Source: Proteles cristata cristata
Taxonomy: Eukaryota; Chordata; Mammalia; Carnivora; Hyaenidae
NCBI GenBank assembly: GCA_017311185.1
Contig: JAESUZ010005179.1
Location: 186,001-250,000, forward strand
Direction of reading: 5' to 3'
DNA: 64,000 bases
Shown here: positions 34,877 through 46,057 of the stretch, in pieces
Layout: each line of letters begins with the position of its first letter
Position numbering within the stretch: the first letter of the stretch is position 1
Translations under genes and position numbers: made by a program
The notes under the pieces: model-generated
Told to the model about the DNA's origin: nothing
The model's input: the letters and a program-made list of their open reading frames with translations, nothing else
The model's database searches: none

Positions 34877-35101
34877 TAAGGGGCGCCGGGTGGCTTAGTC
34901 GGTTGAGCGTCCGACTTTCGCTTAGGTCATGATCTCGCGGTTCGTGGGTTCGAGCCCCGCGTCGGGCTCTGTGCTGACTGCCAGCTCAGAGCCTGGAGCC
35001 TGTTTCAGTCTGTGACTCCCTCTCTCTCTGACCCTCCCCTGCTCACGCTGTCTCTCTCTCTCTAGAAATAAATAAAACATTAAAAAAAAAAATTAAAAAA
35101 A
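34877..35101 (+). mobile_element. Felid SINE, young subfamily, nested in the previous SINE tail
   Basis: GGGCGCCGGGTGGCTTAGTC start, full subfamily marks, TCTAGAAATAAATAAAACAT tail. It inserted in the A-rich tail of the SINE at 34676, same orientation. It also gives an ATTTATTTCTAG|AGAG acceptor-like site on the NME7 strand. Confidence 0.95.
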
Positions 35102-35404
35102 AGACTTAGCAGCAAGATGACTAAAACAACCAATTCTAAACTTTTCAACACAACTGAGCCTCTAAAAAAGAAAAAAACCAATCAATCATCATCTTTACCA
35201 CCGAAGAAAAGACAAATCTTAATTAACATGTCACCGACCCCATAGTTAGCTCCATTCAACATCCAAAATTGGAACCAAGATGAAAGTTCATGAATTTTTC
35301 CCATCAAGTGCATCACCACAGAAAGGAGTTCTACTGTTTTGTTATGTCTTGCTGTGTTTTTATAAGGAAATCACTCTCCCACAAAGATTTATCCATTAAT
35401 TCTT

Positions 35405-35590
35405 TCATTAAATAAATATTTACTTAGTGCCTCCCTTGAATCAGGCACTGATCCAAGAACTAGAAGTTCAAAGTCAGATGCAACTCAGCTGCTGCCTTTC
35501 ATACACTGCCACGATTGGGGAACTGACATTTGAACAAACATTTGAAAGTTTAGTAAAGACTCAGGTGCTGGGAGACAGTCCTCCATGGGT
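35405..35590 (-). mobile_element. L2-like 3' end fragment
   Basis: TTCATTAAATAAATATTTAC, TTAGTGCCTCCCTTGAATCA and GGCACTGATCCAAGAAC match the antisense L2 terminus (AATATTTATTGAGTGCCT-type). Confidence 0.5.
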
Positions 35591-36309
35591 CTCCAGTGCT
35601 CCTATCATGACTGACTGGGTGTGCTTACAAGGTCCCAGCTCCCCTCTCTCTTAGCCTTTTCTCCGAGTCATAGTTACAGTGAGCAACTCGGAGGGATGAG
35701 GTCATGTCTCTCTTCACTACAGAGAGCAGCCTTGTGTACTGCTTGCTACTGAAACAGTGAATAACCCAAGTTCAATGCCCCTCAGCTAAGATGCAATCAA
35801 CTGTGTATACAAGATCTACCTGGACTCCTATCGTATTATTCCCACGGGACAAGGAGGCAAGGAGAACCAACATAGGCAGGAAGCTCCTGCTGCTCGCTGT
35901 ACCGTAATCAAGTCTTTTGTCTCTGACTCAGAGGTCTCACGTCTTCCGCTAGTATCCATGAAAGAGTAATAGACTAGCTTATTAGCTTTTCAGTTGGACA
36001 AAATCCAAGACTTGACATTGGTATTAATAGAGATGTATGAGGTGCTATAAAAAATAAGGGAGCAGTTAAGTTTCTCTGGACATCTTTATCTCAGGAAGTT
36101 TGATGCCTAATTTATTAAGCACTAGTGGTGTAAAAACAAAAGTATTTAATCTCACTGAAAGTATTCAAAGGCATTTCTCCAGAATGCAGCCCCACTGCCT
36201 GCTCTCAGGGCAAGCGTTCATAATACAGACAGAAACAGGACAAACTGAACTACTTATAAAGGGTCATGACCTCAGTTCCACTAAATAATAAGATCAGCAG
36301 TATTACCGC

Positions 36310-36550
36310 TATTAATAACAATAGCTAACTTTATATATACTTATTAGGTGTCCGGGTCTTTCAAAACACTGCGTATATTGAACTCACATAATCCTAACAG
36401 CTTTATGATACAGATGGTTATAACCTCCATTTTGCAGATGAAGAAAATGAAGCACAGAGTAAATTGTCCAGAGTCACACAGCTAGTAAGTGGTACCATTA
36501 TACACAATCTGGCTCTAAATTCTGTGCTCTGAAACTTAAGCACCCTGACT
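36310..36550 (-). mobile_element. MIR fossil
   Basis: CTCACATAATCCTAACAGC, CTCCATTTTGCAGATGAAG, AGTCACACAGCTAGTAAGTG and CTGTGCTCTGAAACTTAAGC are well-preserved antisense MIR. Confidence 0.85.
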
Positions 36551-37391
36551 TTCAGAAAATATGTAAACTGCAAGAGCTTACACAGCAGGAAAATTCAAAT
36601 TAAATGCATGTCATTGTTGGGATAAAACTTGAAGCTGTTTTGTTAAGGTGTCTAGGGATCACTTACCAAAGTTGCATTGAGTATCTACTGCTATTCATTG
36701 TCCCTGTTCTCACAGAACCAAAGAGCAACTATCCCATACAATATATACAAAACAAAACAAAACAAAAACAAAAAAAACCCAGTGGAGTAACATCAGAACA
36801 CCACCCAGGGCCAGCTCTCTTAACTGCCACGTTAATGTCCCTACCTATCGGTAAGTCCTGTTCTCACTAAATAACTTAGAAACTACAGGTCAGATAGAAT
36901 GGACTGCTTTTCAGAGTACTAAATCGGCATATTTACCAATCACGTACGTTGGGCAGAGCAAAATGTAAACATTTCCAAATGTATCCCTTTTGGAAATCCC
37001 AACAGCAATATTCCCTTGTCAAGTGGAAATAATCAAACATTCATTTCCTCTTCTACCATTTTTACACAGTGTGTTATACTTATATATTAAGAAGAAGAGA
37101 TTACAATTATCAAGTACTGGTGTTATAAAAGCCAATGAGGTAATGGAACACAATAAAAATGAGGCAAGTACAATCCGACAATTCCTACTTGCTTAGAGTT
37201 CAATTATTATTGATGAATATAATTACCTGTTGTTTTCTTATCTTCTCATTTTAATAAGATTACTATTCTACTCTTTGCCACTCAGTGAGAGGCTTTTATT
37301 TTAAAGAATAACACGAAAAATAAAAGATGATTTAAAAAAGAAAAAATAAGGAATTAGACTTTACATTAACTGAAAACGACCAACAAATTAC

Positions 37392-37502
37392 CTTGAAAGC
37401 ATCATCATTTTGAGTTTGGTTATAGTAAATCCGGCTTTGTTTATCATTTCAATTATTTCTCCAGCTTTTGATACTGCATCTGGTTTAATCAGAGCTAATG
37501 TT
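37392..37502 (-). CDS. NME7: NME7 exon 4 (residues 93-130; first NDK domain start)
   Basis: This 111-bp exon begins with the base completing Lys93, reads TLALIKPDAVSKAGEII and then a KAGFTITKLKMMMLS stretch, and leaves AG of an Arg codon. LIKPDA is the nucleotide-binding beta1 signature of NDP kinases, so this is the start of NDK domain A. The acceptor is CCTTACAG|AACATT and the donor is TTCAAG|GTAATT. It differs from human mainly by Val for Ile after KPDA and Met for Ile after EIIE, both conservative. Confidence 0.97.
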
Positions 37503-37783
37503 CTGTAAGGATATAAAGAATAAGTTTGAAAATAAAGTTAGTTCAGTTTTTACTTCTAATTCCCAAGCAGTGGTAGTTTCCCTAACAGTCAATCATTCTA
37601 CATCATAAAACATCAAAATGAATTATAAAGAGAAGTGTATTAAAGGTTGCTTTAAACCTTATACAAAGTAAACTTACTATTTTCCCCAAGGAAATATAAA
37701 TTTAGATACCCAGCCTAAAAACAATAATAAAAGCTTAAAGGGGAATAAAGTTTAAATTGTCAGGTTTAATACACCCAAATTAA

Positions 37784-38470
37784 TGTAGGGAAGGAGAACT
37801 TTTCCCGCTACCCTCCAAGGTCTTTCAACTGGACTAAGAATTAAATTTACACAAGACAGAGTATTAGGAGAAAAAGCTGAAGTTTTATTACATGTGCATG
37901 GAGGCCCAATAATGAAGTTGAGACCCAAATTAATGATGAAAACAGGCAGTTTTTATACTTCTCAGACAAAGAGACAATAAATTTGTGAGGGGCTGACAGG
38001 ATAAGGAAAACTGATCTGGGGTGCCCGGCTGCCTCAGTCAGGAGAGCATATGACTCCTGATCTCGAGTTTGTGAGTTTGAGCTCCACACTGGGTGCAGAG
38101 ATTCCTTAAAACTAAAACCTTTAAAAAAAAAAAAAAGAAAGAAAGAAAAGAAAACAGATGTTCAGGAGCTTTAACTACAAGGAATTCTAAGCAGAATTTG
38201 GATTTAGATGGTAGATTAGAAAGAAAGTAACAGTGTTTGTTTCTACAGCTTTGTTGGCTTTAAAGCTCCCATCTCTGGTGTTAATAAAGGATCTCCTTTT
38301 ACTTCTTAGTACAGGGAGGGCACCTTTCATATGGGACACTTATTTCTTCTATTCAGGGGGACTAGAAGGGAGCTTGAGTGTCCTTGCACTGGCTATTTCT
38401 TAAGTAACTTTTATTTAAAGCAGTATGTCAAAGTGGCACATTTTGGTGCAGCCTGTCTTTGGCCCCCACA
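37784..38470 (-). mobile_element. Solitary LTR (TG...CA), SINE inside
   Basis: On the minus strand it begins TGTGGGGGCCAAAGACAGG and ends CTCCTTCCCTACA, the TG...CA plan of a retroviral LTR. It shares extended similarity with the opposite-strand LTR at 61130-62000 (e.g. CCTGTACTAAG, TCTCAACTTCATTATTGGGC), so it is a repeat family. No internal retroviral genes are present, so it looks like a solitary LTR. The target duplication is not clear. Confidence 0.75.
38018..38149 (+). mobile_element. Short carnivore tRNA-SINE inside the LTR
   Basis: GGGGTGCCCGGCTGCCTCAG, CTCCTGATCTCGAGTTTGTG, GAGCTCCACACTGGGTGCAG and an A/GAAA tail. A GAAAACTGAT / GAAAACAGAT near-duplication flanks it. Confidence 0.88.
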
Positions 38471-38824
38471 TTAGAAAACACTGCTCTTTAAAATTTGTTT
38501 CTTAGAACACATTTTATAAAAGAGGACAAATCTTTAAAATATTGCATTTAATATACTATGGGCTTGATTTGAGGTCTCTTAGACTTTAACAGATGTATAC
38601 TATGCAGTCAGCTCTGCGTTGATTTAGAAATAATTATAAATTCTTCTTTTAACATTCTAGCACAGCACGAGAGATGCACAAAGAACAAATGTCTCCTTGC
38701 CTGGCGATGTACACGGATGACAAACACCATGCTCATTTTTAAAATCACAGTCTCCTCCAGCAGGACAAGAGAGGAGCAAAGCACCCTCTCTACTCCAAAG
38801 CTGCAGAATTAATCAATTATTGGC

Positions 38825-38965
38825 AATGGACACCACTTGAATGCCGTCACTTTACTGATGCGGTAACTATGCCCAGAGAGAGGCCATGCCCACGGTCGCA
38901 CAGGCAGTCAGTGGCACCTTCAGGATAGAAACATCCAGCTCACAAGACTTCCACATCTGCACTCC
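38825..38965 (-). mobile_element. MIR fossil
   Basis: TCACTTTACTGATGCGGTAA, GGTCGCACAGGCAGTCAGTG follow antisense MIR. Confidence 0.6.
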
Positions 38966-39849
38966 TTCCACACCACTAGCAAGGTCACTCTGGGTATCAT
39001 CAAAAGGGAGCATAACCATGAAACTCTCGACGGTAATACTTGCAAATACAAGAAGAAAATTGAACCAGTTGGAGTAACTCAGCTTACAGGACGTGCAGAA
39101 TTATGATAGCAAACTGCTGCCACTTTCCCTTCATCATTTCTGGGTGTTCTGACATATCGGCAATAAGTCAAGGAATTCACACGAGAAGAATGGCCTTTTC
39201 AGAGCTGTTTTCCCCCAAGGAGACAAGCTTAGATGAGGATAGGACAAAGATGTAATAATTTAAACATCCTTACTTTCAATGGGATGTCACCCATGGCTGT
39301 CTTTTAAAACTTATAAATAACAAAATTGTTCATCTCAGTGTGTTTATAACAAGCTATACCAGATAATCCTTTCCTTTATTTTGAAGCAAATGAGTCGCTG
39401 ATAGTATTTTATATTATATGGCTTCACTAAAGATGGAATTAAAACACATCACTTCTTAGCCCACGTTATTTAAATATCCATAAGCCCAACTAATCCCTGA
39501 ATTGTTTATGCTGAACTATAGGAGAACTTTCTGGAACTATAGCTCTTAAAGAAAATATACACACATCAGCAGTTATCAATTTCTAGGAACAAGAGCCAAC
39601 ATGGAAAATGAAAACTCACAGAACTGAATTTAAAATGCAATTTCATTTTCTCTTTAAATGCCTACATTAAAGGCTGATGACTAGGAGTAATTACTCTAAA
39701 TGTATTCTCCTATCATGTCCTCACTGCTTAATTGTTCAGTACATAATAATTAAAATGTATCCTGAACAGAAAATAAGACAGGTAGGAGGAACCATACGTG
39801 TTATTGAAATGAAGACAGCACATAAACAATAGGACCACGAAAGTATATT

Positions 39850-40690
39850 AGTAGCGCACTGTTCTCTGTCGCTGCGTAACAAACCATAACAGCTCTCCAA
39901 CCCATCATAACGGTGAACGTGTCGGCTTGCTGACCGCGGTCCCCTGGGCTGCTGTAGGACAAAGATTTGCAGACTGGTCTTGAGGAATGAAGGGCCAGAC
40001 TTTCCCAGAAGATAAGGCCTGACCACTTGAAAACAACTGATGCCAACAAGTCTGCTCAGGGTCACGTCGACGTACGTCTACCTGCCTGGGCACCTGCTTC
40101 TCCTGCACGTAGCCTCTGCCATCCCCCCTCCCCCCCCGTAGAACCCTGTGGCTTTGGCTGGAAGGGAAGACAGCCTTTAGACACTAGTCCACCATACTCC
40201 CAGGTTGCCAGCTTCCCAGATAAAGCAAACTTCTCTCTCCTACCATCGCTGGTCTCTCAAGCATTGGGTTTCTGAGTGGCGAGCAGCCAAACTTGATTTG
40301 AGAATCCATCCTCTGTCTAGCAACAAAGCCGCCCCCCCAAAATGTGGGGGCTCAAAACAACAATTGCTCAAGATTCTGTAGGATGGCTACAGGGGGTTCA
40401 TAGGGGATTATTCGCACAGCTGAGTGTGGCTGGAGGATCAGCTGCTTTTTCCTTGTGGGCTTTCATCCTTTGGAGGCCACACCAGGCTTCTTCATGTACA
40501 GCCACACAGAGTCCAGCAGGCAAACTCTTACCAAGCATCCCCCTGAGACATGGTTACTGATGTCCCTTTGGCCAATGCAAGTCACATGGTCAAGTCCAGA
40601 GTCCACGTGAGAGGGGACTGGACAAGGTCATGACACCAGAGGTGTGATTCATTGGGGACCAATGCTGTAACAATCTGCCGCATAGTAATC
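39850..40690 (+). mobile_element. Ancient repeat with a younger LTR-like insert
   Basis: The outer parts (TCTCTGTCGCTGCGTAACAA at about 39865; CTCAAAACAACAATTGCTC, TGTGGCTGGAGGATCAGC, and AAGGTCATGACACC near 40630) follow one old mammalian element whose family I cannot name with certainty. The inner GC-rich part, about 39950-40330, ends with an LTR-like GATAAAGCAAACTTCTCTC then TGGTCTCTCAAGCATTGG, suggesting an inserted LTR. Several overlapping short frames here are non-coding. Confidence 0.45.
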
Positions 40691-40811
40691 CTCTCACCTG
40701 GCACTGAGCATGCGCTGTGGGACACGGTCAGAGATGCTCCCAAAAGAGAAGAAAAAATATAAACTGCTCTTTCACACTAGAACTTCTTAGCAATGAGAGT
40801 GAAAAAATAGC

Positions 40812-41378
40812 TTGGCCAACCTTCACAAAACTCAGATAGGACACAGGTTTCTGCAAAATAACAGTTTTCACGAAGCCATGCACAAAATAGGTTGTCCACA
40901 CACCAACAGGCTCAGGGCAAAAATGGCAGCGAATATGTATGGGACAAAGATGACTAGTCAACTGGTGTGGAACAAACATCCTACACAATGCAGTGCAGTA
41001 GACTCTCTGAATGCTGTCCATCTAAAGGGGTACATTTGTAAACTTTACTCTATATTGACTTATGTAAATATTTCAAAAGTTATGCATACTGGCCTTAAGC
41101 ATATAAAAACCTGTTCTAAAACATCAACCCAAAGCCAAATTTGTGGTCTCTTTTATGTTTTCTTTGCAAGTGTAAAGCGTGTGTTTGCCCCATGGATAAA
41201 AGAAAATAGTCAGATGAGGCACCTGTGTTTTGGAGGAAACTGCGGTGAGTCAGAGCTTTTGACTTGCAACAATGGCAAAGTTATTCAGGGCAGTCCACTA
41301 AAAACAGTGGGTAAGAAATTTTTTAAAGCAAAAAGAAATAGACCAGGTACTAAACAATTATTAGCACAAAAGTAAAAG
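40812..41378 (+). other. Unexplained 188-codon open frame (antisense in NME7 intron 3)
   Basis: This is the longest open frame in the window that I could not assign to a repeat. It starts MANLHKTQIGHRFLQNNSFH and stops after 187 residues (last residues LLAQK). I recognise no domain, signal peptide or membrane segment. It is basic and Lys/Cys-rich (HLCFGGNCGESELL). No promoter, splice sites or polyadenylation site stand out. It may be chance or the remnant of an old retroelement. I do not call it a gene. Confidence 0.3.
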
Positions 41379-42239
41379 AAAACTGGAGACCCAGGAAAAT
41401 GAGAAAAAAAAATTTGTCTGCCTTGCCAGCATTACCTCTGGCAAATCTGAGCTCTAATCTCCCATCGCTGGGAGAGGGGAACAGAACTCAACAGAGCATT
41501 CTCCCTGTAATAATTTGGGACCAAAAGCTACACCCTAAGGGTGAATCAGACAGAGCCAGGCGTTATGTCAATTATAACTCAAAAAAGAGATTTAAAGAAA
41601 GAAAGCAGGTAGAAGTGTGAATCAAATGCCATTATTTCTGTAGTCTAAAGGAACTGAAAAGCTGAGGCCAGTTTGGGAGCTAAAGTGAATTACACTGAAT
41701 TATCTGGATAACTGCCTCAAAATTAGCTGATGGGCAGTACAGAGATCAATTTTACTTTTCCCTCCTACTATTTCTTTCTGGTGTAAAGAAAGGAGTTGAG
41801 TATGAGGAAAACAACCGGGATGTACTAAGTTCGTAAATTACCCTTGCCACCATGCACACGGAGAATGAGGCGGAGTTATAATTACTACATGCAGGTTGTT
41901 TCTTCAGGAGCACGAGACATACATGTACTTACTTCTCCAATGCCCACGTTTTTGTCATTTAAATGAAACAATACAGTTTTTTAAACTCTTGAATTCTGAA
42001 GAAGTTTATTTAAATCAGCCAAATGGTTGCTGGATTTACTAGCCCACATGCAGTTAACAAAGAATCAAAAGAGAAGATGGGGAAACTGCTTTAAGTCAGT
42101 TAAAATATAATACTGCATACATTTTCATTAATTATATTTATACAGCCCAAATACTTAAAATCTGTCTTCAGATTCTTCTGGTTCTCCTTTGAAGTCAGTC
42201 CCACTCAACAGTATTTATCAACAGATTACTTAGAGGCTT

Positions 42240-42590
42240 AATAGAAAGAGAAGGAGTTTGAGTCAAATTCAACATTTACTGGTTCCTTTACTGTCCGACT
42301 CTATGACTGTGGCCAAGCTACTCAACTGTTCTGTAAAATGAAATCATGACATTCACTCTATACAAATAAAATTATATATATGCAAGTTAAAACTGCTATA
42401 CATATTATTATTTAATTTTGAGTTGGTCATACTATTAATTCTGTTTCCCTAATTCATTTACTTCTGCTAGTTTAAATGAAAATTTACAAGTAGTCTTGAA
42501 CTGAGATTCATATGGAAAGTGCCTATCAGAGTGCTTGGCATATATGCGCTGAAAAACATTGAAGCTATAAATAGTTATTACTTGCAAATA
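42240..42590 (+). mobile_element. MIR fossil
   Basis: GAGTTTGAGTCAAATTCAAC, TCTATGACTGTGGCCAAGC, CTGTAAAATGAAATCATG and AGAGTGCTTGGCATATATG fit MIR on the plus strand with an insertion between core and tail. Confidence 0.6.
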
Positions 42591-43299
42591 AAGGAATTAT
42601 TGGAGATGTTGCCTTAATCCCATAGATTTTCACAACCAGATCTCATAACAATGAGAGATTCCTCTTTATCTAACATTCAATTTTTCCCCCATTTCAGAAA
42701 TTACTCTGGGAATGGTCTTTTTTTATGAAGTATTCTGCACCCCTCTGATCCATCACCACTAATATCCACAATGAGCACTTGAGAATTATAAAACGTTTGT
42801 AAAAAGGGCTATCAGGGGCTTGTGAAGGGGTCACAGAAAGAGGATTACTACTGTAGTTACTCAGATGTTACTTAACCAGCTAGTTATTTTGTTGGTAGAC
42901 CTCAAAATATAGTTTGACGGATTTTTTTTCTCCTCTCAAATAGAAGGGTATCTGGAGCTTTTTATACTGATAGACTTACCTTCCACCAGTTGTCCCTACT
43001 TTTAATTACTACAATAATCACTCCACAATGCCAAAAATCCCAAGGCAATATAATATACTAGCTACAGACACTGAAACCACTAATGACAAAGAAGTAAAAT
43101 TTCAATTCAAATACGGTCATTCTAGCCTCGAAAAGTTGAAAACTCATAAAGGTAGAGACTAAAAATGAAAATGTCACTTTAGTAATGCTGAAAATTGATA
43201 TTCAGGAGAAAAACATCACTAAGAAGTCCTTAGTGCGCCTGACTTCCAGGTGCACCTCCAACATTTTCTGTCTCTTCGAAGTCAGAATCAACAAAATGT

Positions 43300-43520
43300 G
43301 GGGCGCCTGGGTGGCGTAGCCGGTTAAGCGTCCGACTTTCGCTTAGGTCATGATCTCGCAGTTCGTGGGTTCGAGCCCCGCGTCGGGCTCTGTGCTGACT
43401 GCCAGCTCAGAGCCTGGAGCCTGTTTCAGTCTGTGACTCCCTCTCTCTCTGACCCTCCCTGCTCACGCTGTCTCTCTCTCTCTCTCTCGTCTAGAAATAA
43501 ATAAAAATATTAAAAAAAAA
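43300..43520 (+). mobile_element. Felid SINE, young subfamily, antisense to NME7
   Basis: Near-consensus copy with start GGGCGCCTGGGTGGCGTAGC. AGAATCAACAAAATGT flanks it at 43284-43299 and 43521-43536, a perfect 16-bp duplication. Tail on the NME7 strand reads TTTATTTCTAG|ACGAGAG. Confidence 0.96.
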
Positions 43521-43684
43521 AGAATCAACAAAATGTCAGGAGGACAAAGCTTTGTCCACCAGTACAGAGAGAAGGCCCAGGAGACACCCGGAGGCTCCAT
43601 CCCGCAGCCTCTCACCATCACGGGAAGAGCTGCGTGCGCGGGGAGGGAAGGGAGAAGCCAACAGGCCAGACGGCCGGAAGCCCT

Positions 43685-43850
43685 TCCTCCAGACATCACT
43701 ACGTTCAATGACATCTTCATTCGCTGATTCAGCAAATTTTTGTGGGGCACTCCCCGTGAATAATATATTGCCTGGGGCATCACAAGAATGGTTTTTACGG
43801 ATATAGTTGTGAACAAGACAGATAAGTTTCTCTGTATCACAATCATGTTA
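43685..43850 (-). mobile_element. L2-like 3' end fragment
   Basis: TGATTCAGCAAATTTTTGTG, GGGGCACTCCCCGTG and GTGAACAAGACAGATAAG fit the antisense L2 terminus. Confidence 0.5.
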
Positions 43851-44164
43851 CTTTTTTTTTTTTTTTAAATAACACTCACTCATCCTTTCTTCACCTGACC
43901 AGTCAATATTTATCAGACGTGTTATGTCTGTGTATAAAGCTCAAGAATGGATAACATTCATTACAAGCTAGACAATATCATCTCGGTCAACTAGATCAAA
44001 GGTCAACATTTGTAAGCAGGAGGAAATTTTTTAAAAAGGAAAGAGTAGGTAATGAATTTAAAATTGTTATTCACGGATTCATTCGGCTAATACAGATACG
44101 GCGCGGAAGGTGCCAGAAGACCTGCAAATGAACTGAGACAGAGAGAGGACAACTGTTCTCAGGT

Positions 44165-44370
44165 CCGTGCATTCTCCTAGGATTCAATCCTCCCATTCTT
44201 CACGGGACTCCTCTGCCCTTGGCAAGCTATCCAACTAAGTGTCAACTCCTCCATCTGCAGAGTGGAGCCAGCTGTAACAGTACCTTTTTACTAGGTTGTC
44301 TCAGGCCTCAACCCATTCAGATCCTCTTAACACCATGCTTGATATAACAGCTGACCATCACTGAGTGCTT
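44165..44370 (+). mobile_element. Probable MIR fossil
   Basis: CTTGGCAAGCTATCCAACTA, CCTCCATCTGCAGAGTGGAG and TACTAGGTTGTCTCAGG follow MIR order. Strongly diverged. Confidence 0.45.
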
Positions 44371-44539
44371 AGCATAACCATTGCTAATCTTGCACATTTC
44401 TTCCTCTCCTACCTATTGCTACCACCCTCATTAAGGCTATTTTACTAATTAGTTTAAAAAAAAATGTTAACCACCAAATGAGTGGAACAATGGGCTCTTC
44501 CCAGTAAACAACCTAAAACTTTCTGCCTTTGAACCTCTT

Positions 44540-44800
44540 CTTACCTTATTCCTCTGACCAGCATTCCCTCCTCTCTACCTAACTGGGTAAAAATCCAATT
44601 CATCTTTCAGGATCCAGCTCAAACGCCTTCACAAAGCCTTCCCTGATCTTCCACAACAAACTACTTTCTTCCATTTCCACTGAGACTATGGCACTCACTA
44701 CTTCTCTCCCCATAAGCCGTGTTTGTCCTACACACCAGTACTTTGTATGTTCAAACATTCTCAGCTCCCTGTAAAATGCATGTTATGAGGAAAGATGAGG
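44540..44800 (+). mobile_element. L2 3' end fragment
   Basis: CTTTCAGGATCCAGCTCAAA, GCCTTCACAAAGCCTTCCC and TGATCTTCCACAAC match the L2 3' region on the plus strand. Confidence 0.55.
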
Positions 44801-45052
44801 GTGTAAAAAAAGTTTGTATTTTTTCCTCCAGAAAATAATCTCTGCCCGGGACTATGGGCATCACTTTGTTATCTGAGTGAAAAACAAATCACTGAATCTG
44901 CTCCTCAAAATTCTAAAACTGTCCTAACACTGAATCAGATCACTGAATCAGAAAAGTGTCTATGCTGTAAAAACACAAGACAGAAGTAAGAAATAGGAAT
45001 TTGGTATCAGGACATACCTAAAGTTTTAAGAATAAAGAAAATATTTTCTTAC

Positions 45053-45219
45053 TTTTCTTTCCGACTGCCCAGTTGGCGGGCTGTGTATTGATCCCCATAG
45101 TCGATCAGCACCAGCTGTCGAGAAAAGACGTTCACTTTGTTGCCTATAAATAAATCTTCCAAGTGAAGATCATCGTATCTGGTCCGCTTTAGGAAGGTGC
45201 GGTGATTCTTTACATCATG
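45053..45219 (-). CDS. NME7: NME7 exon 3 (residues 38-92 plus 2 nt; rest of DM10)
   Basis: This 167-bp exon translates from HDVKNHRTFLKR through DDLHLEDLFIGNKVNVF and RQLVLIDYGDQYTARQLG to SRKE, then leaves two bases (AA) of a Lys codon. It completes the DM10 domain and the linker into the first NDK domain. The acceptor is GTTCCAG|CATGAT and the donor is GAAAA|GTAAGA, both strong. It is separated from exon 2 by only 730 bp, the shortest intron in the window. The split Lys codon is completed by the first A of exon 4, confirming phase 2. No internal stop is present. Confidence 0.97.
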
Positions 45220-45949
45220 CTGGAACCACCACAGTAAGACAAAAAATTATCCAAAGAGAATGTTCATCTTGTTATAAATGAAAAATGATTCCTAATTCTG
45301 CTTCATTAAACATAGGCTTCATGCTTCATTTTTGCTACAAATACCAATCACATTTCTTTTATAGCTTCTCTGTTTCCTAGCTGAATCCAGTAGTAACAGA
45401 AAAACTTACTATAAATTTAATACTTTAAAAAACCCTGAATAGAAAGATTTGTTTATTGCCAAACCATTTCAGCAAATTAGTGCTTACAAAATCACAGAGA
45501 AATTCCAAATTTCTGCTGTCTTGCCTACACAAAATCCCACTGCCAAAGAGATCTACCGGTAAAAGGGTTGCCAATGAAGAGACACAAAGAAATAAGTGGG
45601 ACTCTCTTAAACTGATCTTCTTCAATCTGACTTGTATAGATAACAGATTTCAATACTGGTGACATATTTAGGACCCACTTATTGACTAATGCTTAATCTA
45701 AAACATGAACAATCCCACTTCAATTGTCTAAACAAGAAATATTAATTACTATTTTGACATTAAAGATAAAGGCACAAAGTTACCTTCTTGTACAAGAAAT
45801 ATAATACCAAAAAAAGAATTCCTATTAATCGAAGAAACAAATATATATTATGCATTTTCAAAAGCAGCTACACAAAAGGCAATCCTATTCCTCTCCCTAG
45901 CCCACATTCACTCCCTTTGCTAACTTTCAAGGAAAAAAGCCTCAATTAC
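45220..45949 (-). other. NME7: NME7 intron 2
   Basis: This 730-bp AT-rich intron lies between exons 2 and 3 and holds no SINE, L1 or LTR that I can recognise. Two short open frames on opposite strands near 45425-45662 overlap each other and look like chance. Confidence 0.9.
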
Positions 45950-46057
45950 CATTTCGACAGATCCATCCCCGGGGTAAAATAAAAGCTCATAACGTCGAAA
46001 AAGTGAAGCATTTGGATCATACCACTCAGCAATGAAAACGAATCTTTCGCCATGATT
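45950..46057 (-). CDS. NME7: NME7 exon 2 (residues 2-37, start of DM10 domain)
   Basis: This 108-bp exon encodes 36 codons beginning NHGERFVFIAEWYDPN and ending with GDGSVEM, the N-terminal half of the DM10 domain. DM10 is a small beta-rich module found in ciliary proteins such as NME7 and EFHC1. The acceptor is CTTTGCAG just above 46057 and the donor is ATG|GTAATT just below 45950. The exon starts and ends on codon boundaries. In human NME7 the initiator ATG is the last codon of exon 1, which agrees with this exon starting directly at Asn2 and lacking its own start. It differs from human by a Gly at position 4 and a Phe in the ASLFRR stretch. Exon 1 is not recognised upstream in the window. 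Confidence 0.97.

Larger units (their letters stand above)
33011..37391 (-). other. NME7: NME7 intron 4
   Basis: This 4.4-kb intron lies between exons 4 and 5. It contains a young SINE 367 bp upstream of exon 5, a nested SINE pair at 34676-35101, MIR copies, an L2-like fragment near 35405-35590, and an AAAAC-rich simple repeat at 36748-36778. Nothing is recognised in 33620-34370, 35650-36300 and 36790-37390. Confidence 0.9.
37503..45052 (-). other. NME7: NME7 intron 3
   Basis: This 7.6-kb intron lies between exons 3 and 4. It contains a solitary LTR (37784-38470) with an internal SINE, MIRs, an old retroelement-like region (39850-40690), a long open frame of unknown meaning (40812-41378), a young SINE (43300-43520) and L2-like fragments. 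Nothing is recognised in 38970-39840, 41400-42230, 42600-43280 and 44800-45050. Confidence 0.9.
16713..46057 (-). other. NME7: NME7 gene, internal part (coding exons 2-7 and introns)
   Basis: Six minus-strand exons, read from high to low coordinates, join in frame into residues 2-252 of NME7. NME7 is an NDP-kinase-family protein with a DM10 domain followed by two NDK domains. From family knowledge it is associated with the gamma-tubulin ring complex, centrosomes and ciliary axonemes. Exon phases are 0 (exon 2 to 3), 2 (3 to 4), 2 (4 to 5), 2 (5 to 6), 0 (6 to 7) and 1 after exon 7, and every junction restores a codon expected in the family. Intron sizes are about 0.7, 7.6, 4.4, 2.5 and 13.4 kb. 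The ATG exon and the exons for the second half of the second NDK domain are not in the window. No frameshift or internal stop is seen, so this is an intact gene segment and not a retrocopy. Confidence 0.97.

Noticed and set aside
39736..40275. Several overlapping 67-109-codon frames
   Set aside because: They lie in an old repeat with an LTR-like insert, occur on both strands and differ in every frame.
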